Both the position numbers and the translations under genes were made by a program. A stretch of 5,707 nucleotides of DNA from Candidatus Berkelbacteria bacterium. GTDB taxonomy: Bacteria; Patescibacteriota; UBA1384; UBA12157; JAENIV01. The DNA lies in NCBI GenBank assembly GCA_016844295.1, contig JAENIV010000078.1:1-5707 (forward strand), in the 5' to 3' direction. Numbering within the stretch: position 1 is the stretch's first letter; every line of letters starts with the position of its first letter. Positions 1 to 3,213 of this stretch are shown piece after piece. Below the pieces are notes generated by a model. The model was not told where the DNA came from, made no database searches, and was given only the letters and a program-made list of their open reading frames with translations.

Positions 1-58
1 TAAGAAATTCTCGCCAAGCACAAAATAAATTCTCTAAAGAAATAATTCGCTCAAACAT

Positions 59-403
59 ATGTACGACATTCATGACGCTCCTGTCTTCAAAATAACTTTT
101 AATGTGCTACGCGACACTCATCTTCTTCGCGGCAAATTTCCAAAAAGCGAGAAATACGCACTCGGCGGACGAATTGAGGATGCACTCCTCGCTGTGCTCA
201 CGGCGATTATTGAAGCGGGGCGTGCCAAGAGAGAATTCAAAATTGCACCGATTGAATACGCACTGCTCAAAATTGAAATCGCAACCATTCTCATTCGTTT
301 GGCACGGGAAATATCCATTCTACAGGAAAAAGAATATCTTGATTTAATTGAACGGCTCGACCGCGCCGGTAAAATGCTGGGCGGCTGGCGGCGTTCGCTA
401 TAA
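59..403 (+). CDS. avd: Avd-like four-helix-bundle accessory protein of a diversity-generating retroelement
   Basis: The 114-residue product fits the Avd (accessory variability determinant) family, small basic four-helix bundles that assemble as pentamers, bind the DGR reverse transcriptase and template RNA, and are needed for mutagenic retrohoming. Seen in the sequence: the family-typical KFPKSEKYALGGRIED segment (residues about 26-41), a long helical middle rich in Ala/Ile/Leu, IRLAREISIL (about 79-88), and the C-terminal GKMLGGWRRS (about 104-113), close to the Avd ending G-x-M-x-GGW. The related generic 'four helix bundle/S23' family has FPK but lacks the GGW tail, which favours Avd. Length is normal. 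Start: ATG at 59, with no Shine-Dalgarno sequence visible in the 58 bp upstream. The stop (401-403) abuts the stop of the convergent minus-strand frame (398-400). The DGR reverse transcriptase normally nearby is not in this window, so this is either the edge of a cassette or an orphan copy. Confidence 0.82.
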   Translation: MYDIHDAPVFKITFNVLRDTHLLRGKFPKSEKYALGGRIEDALLAVLTAIIEAGRAKREFKIAPIEYALLKIEIATILIRLAREISILQEKEYLDLIERLDRAGKMLGGWRRSL

Positions 404-405
404 AC

Positions 406-437
406 GATAGCGCCTTGCCCATGGGCAAGGCGCTATC
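406..437. repeat. Perfect 32-bp palindrome between convergent reading frames
   Basis: Bases 406-421 (gatagcgccttgccca) are exactly the reverse complement of 422-437, giving a 16-bp GC-rich stem with essentially no spacer. It starts 2 bp after the avd stop and lies 2 bp beyond the GC-rich end of the AAC-rich segment. A third copy of the outer stem (cgctat, 396-401) can form a competing 6-bp hairpin with 407-412. Neither side has a T-run, so it is not a canonical intrinsic terminator, though it could still act as a bidirectional one. A hairpin or cruciform just downstream of the variable repeat is a known target-recognition element in the Bordetella phage DGR, a tempting alternative here. Confidence 0.93.
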
Positions 438-439
438 TC

Positions 440-530
440 GAACATGACACACCCGCGGGAGGCAGAGCCGTAGTTCGAATTGTTGTTCTGAATGTCGTTC
501 GTGTTGAACTTCGGACGGGCATTATCGAAC
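440..530 (-). other. Candidate DGR template/variable repeat: AAC-rich core plus GC-rich end
   Basis: Read on the minus strand, 530-470 carries clustered AAC/AAT codons. 469-440 is then GC-rich and contains an 8-bp palindrome (cccgcggg, 452-459). DGR repeats characteristically combine adenines at AAC codons, the positions mutated during cDNA synthesis, with a GC-rich 3' segment (IMH) where homing initiates. Because the AAC codons are largely intact rather than diversified, the segment looks more like a template repeat or an unmutated variable repeat. The orientation is opposite to avd, which is uncommon, since avd, template and reverse transcriptase usually read the same way. Confidence 0.38.
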
Positions 531-651
531 CAGTAGACGTACGGCCAGCAAGATTCACAGCGTGGTGGCGCAGGACCGACTCGTGCTAGATTGGAAGGCA
601 GCGCATCTCAGAGAGACGCGGCCAACATGGCTCCGAACGAGCACGCGAGCT

Positions 652-972
652 TCACATCGAAAGGACGCGAGGCACCTCGAATGACCAGCCCTCGGACACC
701 TGTACCACGCGTACGGAGTCTGCCTCCTTCCAGTCAGGTTCGGGGTAGTGCCTGTCAAAGGCCAGCCGAAACTCGTCCCATATCCGCTTGTAGGCCTCGC
801 TCTCCGTCGGGAACTCCTCGGTGCCACCAAAGACCTCGGGTTGGCATGCCTGAGCCAGAAGTGCGATGAGCACACTGAGAGCTCGCGTGCTCGTCAGTTC
901 GACCTATAGCAACTTCTGCCCCAGGAACCCCTGTCCTTTGTAGAAATGAAGCAGCAGTATTGCCCTAATCAT
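652..972 (-). pseudogene. Interrupted ORF, possible small exported protein or lipoprotein, unknown function
   Basis: A perfect Shine-Dalgarno sequence precedes ATG 972-970. The frame runs 22 codons (MIRAILLLHFYKGQ...), hits TAG at 904-906, then stays open in the same frame for 83 more codons to a TGA at 652-654. After the stop the product has a hydrophobic stretch ending in ALSVLIALLAQACQP, which could be a signal peptide with a weak lipobox (AQA-C). A charged, protein-like tail with many Glu, Asp, Tyr and Trp (YKRIWDEF, HYPEPDW) follows. A GTG at 873-871 could start the second part but would leave almost no n-region. It may be a gene with one nonsense mutation, a 22-residue leader peptide followed by a second gene, or the N-terminal remnant of a longer gene whose C-terminus is the Asn-rich frame at 398-607. 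The region is about 60% GC, unlike the downstream genes. I recognise no family. Confidence 0.38.
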
Positions 973-977
973 TGAAA

Positions 978-984
978 CCTCCTT
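978..984 (-). promoter_or_regulatory. Strong Shine-Dalgarno site for ATG 972
   Basis: On the minus strand the sequence AAGGAGG ends 5 bp before ATG (972-970), near-ideal spacing. It is the only strong ribosome binding site in the window; avd, hicB and the glycosyltransferase have none. It is the main reason to believe translation once began at 972. Confidence 0.7.
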
Positions 985-1006
985 TGTGGTTGACTCACAA
1001 AACCCA

Positions 1007-1036
1007 TCTAAACACACATTATTCTCTGCTAGTCAA
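1007..1036 (-). promoter_or_regulatory. Weak candidate promoter for the 972 ORF
   Basis: On the minus strand TTGACT (1036-1031) is followed after 18 bp by TTTAGA (1012-1007). The -35 matches the consensus at 5 of 6 positions, the -10 at only 3 of 6. The predicted transcript would start near 1000 and carry the strong ribosome binding site, so the placement makes sense, but the -10 is poor. Confidence 0.28.
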
Positions 1037-1184
1037 GGAAAGAATGAAAAGGGCTCGACTAATAAGGTAATTATTTTTGAGTAAAACGCTACGGGGACGC
1101 TGCGCTTCGGCTCCACTTCGTTCCGCCGACCCTCGCCTAACACCGCACATTTGGTTCGGCACTCGGCTCGTGCCTCGCCAAAAT
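1037..1184. other. Gene-free GC-rich low-complexity spacer upstream of hicB
   Basis: No convincing gene is present on either strand. The stretch 1088-1180 alternates short GC-rich words (ggctccac, gttccgcc, ggcactcggctcgtgcc) and contains a small hairpin, ggcac/gtgcc (1158-1162 with 1170-1174). A minus-strand open frame crosses it but is rich in Arg/Glu low-complexity sequence and belongs to no family I know, so it is treated as spurious. Confidence 0.6.
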
Positions 1185-1200
1185 TTGACTCATTTTTCCT
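1180..1200. repeat. Left arm of inverted repeat bracketing hicBA
   Basis: The reverse complement of this 21-bp stretch matches 1663-1683 at 18 of 21 positions, with a shared core ggaaaaat(g/a)agtcaaa. It covers the -35 box and the spacer of the hicB promoter. The partner overlaps the hicA stop codon. It could be a binding site pair, the edges of a small mobile cassette, or chance similarity in AT-rich sequence. Confidence 0.5.
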
Positions 1201-1212
1201 TTGGAATATAAT
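1185..1212 (+). promoter_or_regulatory. Sigma70-type promoter of the hicB-hicA operon
   Basis: TTGACT (1185-1190) and TATAAT (1207-1212) are separated by 16 bp: a 5/6 match at -35 and a perfect -10. Transcription would start near 1219, giving a very short 5' leader (about 15 nt) before the hicB ATG at 1235 and no Shine-Dalgarno site. The -35 lies inside one arm of the inverted repeat that brackets the operon. Confidence 0.75.
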
Positions 1213-1234
1213 AGAGTCGTAACAATTCACTTCA

Positions 1235-1459
1235 ATGTATATGCGCAAAATCGACTTAAAAAACGTAATCTGGAAAGAGGGGAAATCCTACGTCTCGTGG
1301 AACCTCAACACAGGTATTGCTAGTTTTGGCGACACCAAAAAAGAAGCCCTTTTGGCGCTTCAAGAGGCATTGGAGTTATATTTTGAGGATGTTCCTGTTT
1401 CCAAAATAAACAAAGTGGAACAACCCGACTTGGTTCCACTCGTTTTTCAACATGCCTAG
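1235..1459 (+). CDS. hicB: HicB family antitoxin (short form)
   Basis: The 74-residue product resembles the compact HicB antitoxins that bind and neutralise HicA. Seen: the beta-strand pattern VIWKEGKSYVSWNLNTGIASFGDT (residues 11-34) followed by the amphipathic helix KKEALLALQEALELYFED (35-52), the standard HicB partial RNase-H-like core. The C-terminus (53-74) is short and lacks a recognisable ribbon-helix-helix or HTH domain, so if it autoregulates it would have to do so another way. Translation can start at ATG 1235 or ATG 1241 (MRKIDLK); neither has a ribosome binding site, and the transcript leader is nearly absent. The stop overlaps the hicA start by 8 bp, implying translational coupling. 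The antitoxin-first order is the reverse of the E. coli hicAB operon but common in other bacteria. Confidence 0.85.
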   Translation: MYMRKIDLKNVIWKEGKSYVSWNLNTGIASFGDTKKEALLALQEALELYFEDVPVSKINKVEQPDLVPLVFQHA

Positions 1460-1673
1460 ACCGATTCCCTTAAAACAGGTTATCCGAGGCCTTAGAGATA
1501 AGGGCTTCTTTTTTGTGTCACAGAAAGGTTCCCATGCAAAGTTTCGCAAACCAGGCAATCCAACTCGTACTGTAATTGTAAAGATGGCAAAGAAGGAAGT
1601 ACCCCACGGAACCTTTCAGTCGATTTTGCTTCAATCAGGATTGAAAGAAAGTGATTTTCGAGAGGAAAAATAA
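1452..1673 (+). CDS. hicA: HicA family mRNA interferase toxin
   Basis: The 73-residue product matches HicA/YcfA toxins, small double-stranded-RNA-binding-fold ribonucleases that cleave mRNA in a translation-independent way and arrest growth until HicB binds them. Seen: an N-terminal helix (IPLKQVIRGLRDKGF), then the hallmark strand FFVSQKGSHAKFRKP with the catalytic-type GSH (Gly26, Ser27, His28), a second strand TRTVIVKMAKK, and the C-terminal helix motif EVPHGTFQSILLQSGL. Length is typical and the active-site His is present, so the toxin should be functional. The gene starts within the last codons of hicB (ATG 1452), a coupling that keeps toxin yield tied to antitoxin. No terminator follows immediately; the hairpin at 1763-1790 is the nearest structure. 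Confidence 0.9.
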   Translation: MPRPIPLKQVIRGLRDKGFFFVSQKGSHAKFRKPGNPTRTVIVKMAKKEVPHGTFQSILLQSGLKESDFREEK

Positions 1674-1683
1674 GTCAAACTTC
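1663..1683. repeat. Right arm of inverted repeat bracketing hicBA
   Basis: This 21-bp stretch spans the last hicA codons, its TAA stop and the next 10 bp. It matches the reverse complement of 1180-1200 at 18 of 21 positions. Part of the match is coding here and part is promoter at the other end, so common function is unlikely unless both are remnants of a duplicated spacer edge. Confidence 0.48.
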
Positions 1684-1762
1684 AGATGTGCGGGTACGTT
1701 CGGCAAAATCGCTTGCTCCGCTCGCTCTCGTCGTCGCCCTTTGGGCTCCTCCTCTTTTGCCG

Positions 1763-1790
1763 AATGGGCGTCGCATAAGCGCCGCCCATT
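1763..1790. terminator. Hairpin downstream of hicA, possible terminator
   Basis: aatgggcg (1763-1770) pairs with cgcccatt (1783-1790). After one mismatch cgc pairs with gcg, leaving an ataa loop. A T-rich tract (ttccttttctttttt) follows only about 10 bp further on, so it is at best a weak intrinsic terminator about 90 bp after hicA. Confidence 0.4.
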
Positions 1791-1933
1791 AGCTGAAATA
1801 TTCCTTTTCTTTTTTGGGCTATCCCTCCTCCGCTAAAGCTACGGCGGGCAAGCGCCCAATTGTTTTAAAAAATTTTCAAATTTCTTTTTCTTTTATTTTA
1901 GAGGGGAATAAGGTGTTTTCTCCACGGAGTTTA

Positions 1934-1952
1934 CCCCGCACTTGATACGGGG
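1934..1952. repeat. Small GC hairpin near the IS left flank
   Basis: ccccg (1934-1938) pairs with cgggg (1948-1952) around a 9-nt loop. It lies about 20 bp before the IS insertion point. In the uninterrupted locus it would have stood about 25 bp upstream of the glycosyltransferase start, where it could have affected expression. Confidence 0.5.
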
Positions 1953-1970
1953 CTACGAAAATCTTTATTC

Positions 1971-1975
1971 AATAT
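1971..1975. repeat. Left copy of 5-bp target-site duplication (AATAT)
   Basis: AATAT directly precedes the left terminal inverted repeat, and the same 5 bp directly follow the right one (3207-3211). Such short flanking direct repeats are made when the transposase joins the element to staggered cuts. The site is AT-rich, so a chance extra base or two of identity is possible and the true duplication could be 4 bp. Confidence 0.75.
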
Positions 1976-1991
1976 GAGACTGTAGAAAAAT
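1976..1991. repeat. Left terminal inverted repeat of the IS
   Basis: The sequence gagactgtagaaaaat is exactly mirrored at 3191-3206. Identity stops sharply beyond 16 bp on the inner side, which sets the element's left boundary at 1976. Confidence 0.92.
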
Positions 1992-2032
1992 AGACCTTCC
2001 GAAAATCGTTTTCTGCGTATCGTCTCCAGAGA

Positions 2033-2064
2033 TCTGGCGCCCCGATGTCCATCGGAGCCCCAGA
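2033..2064. terminator. Hairpin after the transposase stop
   Basis: tctgg (2033-2037) pairs with ccaga (2060-2064), and ccgatg (2042-2047) with catcgg (2050-2055), separated by a small internal loop. It lies about 20 bp past the transposase stop on the minus strand, where a terminator would be expected. No clean U-tract follows, so the function is a guess. Confidence 0.4.
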
Positions 2065-2082
2065 ATGCCGGGGAAGATGAGG

Positions 2083-3085
2083 TTAGATGCTTACTATTGC
2101 TCTTTTCATAGGTTGCAGGGCGTTGGTGAGTCGTTTTAAGTTCATGGTGAGAAACACAAGGAGCGACTGGAGGTGTGTTTTGCATCGTGTCCAGTAGCGG
2201 CATCTGCCAAGGTGGTGGTTCGTCTTTCCTTCAGCGAAGATGCGCTCCACTTTTGGACGCTGTTTCCTTGCCGAAAGGAACCACGTACCTCGTTTTTGCA
2301 GCATGTTGGTTCGAGGAATGATGTAGTCGAGGACCCTGCGTTCCGTGAGTTGCTTGGTGCGTCCCACATACGCCTTGTCCGCGGTGACCTGCCGCATGGG
2401 TCGTTGATTTGTTGGGAAAAGTGCGCGCTCCTTGTCGATGAGCGGGACAAGCTGATTCACATCCGCAACATTCGCGCTTGTCGTTTCCACCGCCGTGACG
2501 ATGTCCGATGACGGGTCAATGCTCGTGTGGACTTTGTAGCCGTACCACTGCTTGGTTGCCGTCTTGTGTCCAAGGCGCGCATCCGGATCCGGACTGCGTC
2601 GGTCAAGGCGGTCGAGCGCGTCGTCATTGTCATGAACTGCGGCGCCCAGATGCCGTGCCACATCTACCTTTGCGTGGATGGCCGAGGAATCTATGATCCG
2701 TAACTTTTCATCAAGCAAGCCCGCCTCTTTTGCCATCATAACTACCCGATTGAAGAGATCGGTGAAGGGTCCAGTGCGGAATGTCGTCATCCAGGGATCG
2801 TTCGAGAAAGGCGCGAAAGAGGAGATTGGCATCGGCCTGTTCGACCACCTCCCGCTCGGAGCAATCATACAGGGTCTGGAGGATCAAGAGCTTCACCATG
2901 CAGATCGGGTCATATGCCTTCCGTCCGAGAGTCGAGTGGCATTCCTCAACCAGCGGAGTGATGAATGAGAAGTCGATCACGCGGAGCATTCGCATGAGCA
3001 AATGATCATGATGTCGATCGAGGATCTTCCCATATGCAAAGGACCCGAACATGGATAATTGAAAGGATGCGTTGGATTGGAACAT
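2083..3085 (-). pseudogene. IS5/IS1182-type DDE transposase, frameshifted
   Basis: The transposase cuts the IS ends and joins them to target DNA. It is split between two frames. The N-terminal part, from ATG 3085, carries the DUF772-like helix-rich domain (VIDFSFITPLVEE, GRKAYDPICMVKLLILQ, EREVVEQADANLLFRAFL, SLDDDIP). The C-terminal part, ending at TAA 2083-2085, carries the catalytic domain: RIIDSSAIHAKVD (first Asp), VTADKAYVGRTK (second Asp, near 2379), and RPKVERIFAEGK with the Glu in an R-x3-E-x6-K motif. The break is at about 2776-2791. The second frame needs a +1 (or -2) shift, not the -1 slip used by programmed IS frameshifts, so it looks like a real mutation. Joined, the parts give roughly 335-340 residues, normal for the family. 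A TTG 42 bp upstream is in frame, but it sits in the -10 box and would not be on the internal transcript. The element is therefore probably unable to move on its own. Confidence 0.85.
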
Positions 3086-3086
3086 A

Positions 3087-3147
3087 GTGATGAAAAGAAT
3101 GAATAATTGAAAGTCTTTCTTCTTCAATTATACCTTCTTTTCATCAC
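3087..3147. promoter_or_regulatory. Large inverted repeat over the transposase promoter and start, likely read-in silencer
   Basis: Arms 3087-3111 and 3123-3147 pair at 23 of 25 positions around an 11-nt loop. On the minus strand the 3' arm ends one base before the transposase ATG (3085). A transcript entering from outside the IS would form this hairpin and bury the initiation region. A transcript from the internal promoter would start near 3120, in the loop, and lack the 5' arm, leaving the start free. IS10 and IS50 limit transposase made from external transcription by this logic. Confidence 0.7.
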
Positions 3148-3155
3148 CTTCTGAA
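3127..3155 (-). promoter_or_regulatory. Internal transposase promoter of the IS
   Basis: On the minus strand TTCAGA (3155-3150) and a perfect TATAAT (3132-3127) are 17 bp apart. The predicted start near 3120 gives a leader of about 35 nt before ATG 3085. The -35 is only a 4/6 match. The -10 lies within the 5' arm of the inverted repeat. Confidence 0.6.
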
Positions 3156-3190
3156 GTGGAAAAGTGTTGAAAAGAACGGAAAAATCATTC

Positions 3191-3206
3191 ATTTTTCTAC
3201 AGTCTC
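3191..3206. repeat. Right terminal inverted repeat of the IS
   Basis: atttttctacagtctc is the exact reverse complement of 1976-1991 and sets the right boundary of the element at 3206, 7 bp before the glycosyltransferase start codon. Confidence 0.92.
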
Positions 3207-3211
3207 AATAT
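3207..3211. repeat. Right copy of 5-bp target-site duplication (AATAT)
   Basis: AATAT follows the right inverted repeat directly and matches 1971-1975. Removing the IS and one copy restores ...tctttattcaatatttATG, an unbroken approach to the glycosyltransferase gene. Confidence 0.75.
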
Positions 3212-3213
3212 TT

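Larger units (their letters stand above)
398..607 (-). pseudogene. Asn-rich C-terminal fragment resembling a DGR variable/template repeat
   Basis: This frame is open for 69 codons between two stops (TGA at 608-610, TAG at 398-400). It has no ATG, GTG or TTG before residue 55, so it is not an independent gene. Residues 17-55 nevertheless look like protein: Cys-rich CESC, then WPYVYWFDNARPKF (21-34), then NTNDIQNNNSNYGSASRG (35-52). Seven Asn in about eleven residues, mostly AAC codons, followed by a Gly/Ser/Arg-rich GC-rich stretch is the style of the C-type-lectin-fold variable region at the C-terminus of DGR targets. The convergent avd gene supports this. It may be the 3' end of a decayed target gene, or a template repeat in which coding potential is incidental. 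The upstream ORF (652-972) is in a different frame, so any original gene is broken. The resemblance is judged by eye; no second copy exists in the window. Confidence 0.42.
1684..1975. other. Gene-free, hairpin-rich spacer between hicA and the IS
   Basis: I see no gene here. It contains ttcggcaaaa (1699-1708) with its exact inverted copy ttttgccgaa (1755-1764), the hairpin at 1763-1790, a gggc/gccc hairpin around 1846-1856, an AT-rich tract (1860-1905), a ctcc-ac-ggag palindrome (1920-1929) and the hairpin at 1934-1952. Words such as ccgctaaagctacggcggg (1830-1848) and the cccgcacttgatacggggc hairpin resemble interspersed intergenic sequences I associate with Parcubacteria; that association is from memory. 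Before the IS arrived this was the 5' region of the glycosyltransferase gene at 3214. Confidence 0.55.
1976..3206 (-). mobile_element. Complete 1231-bp insertion sequence of the IS5/IS1182 type
   Basis: The element is bounded by perfect 16-bp terminal inverted repeats, gagactgtagaaaaat at 1976-1991 and its reverse complement at 3191-3206, and flanked by AATAT on both sides. It carries one minus-strand transposase region (2083-3085) with a DDE catalytic domain, now frameshifted, plus an internal promoter and a large inverted repeat at its right end. Family placement rests on the transposase: an N-terminal domain with GRKAYDPICMVKLLILQTLY (DUF772-like) and a C-terminal R-x3-E-x6-K signature. 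I cannot decide between IS5 and IS1182 by eye. The element lies between hicBA and the glycosyltransferase gene and reads away from the latter. Confidence 0.92.

Noticed and set aside
406..437. Calling the palindrome a standard intrinsic terminator
   Set aside because: No T-run follows on either strand, so the label is not supported; kept as a palindrome with alternative roles.
591..869. Plus-strand 92-codon open frame and minus-strand 106-codon frame (555-875) in the GC-rich region
   Set aside because: Both are Arg/Pro/Ser-rich low-complexity translations typical of shadow frames in GC-rich DNA, and they overlap the more protein-like minus frame that has the strong ribosome binding site.
1033..1248. 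Minus-strand 71-codon frame across the hicB promoter
   Set aside because: It covers an obvious promoter and low-complexity spacer, has no family motif and no ribosome binding site.
1651..1836. Plus-strand 61-codon frame overlapping the hicA end
   Set aside because: It starts inside hicA in another frame and runs through a hairpin-rich spacer with biased Arg/Ser composition; no evidence of coding.
2173..2968. Several plus-strand frames of 60-112 codons opposite the transposase
   Set aside because: They are antisense shadows of a recognisable transposase with its DDE residues; none shows independent motifs.
3167..3211. Outward promoter from the IS right end (TTGAAA at 3167-3172) driving the glycosyltransferase
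   Set aside because: No acceptable -10 lies 16-18 bp downstream and no hybrid promoter with the flank matches well.
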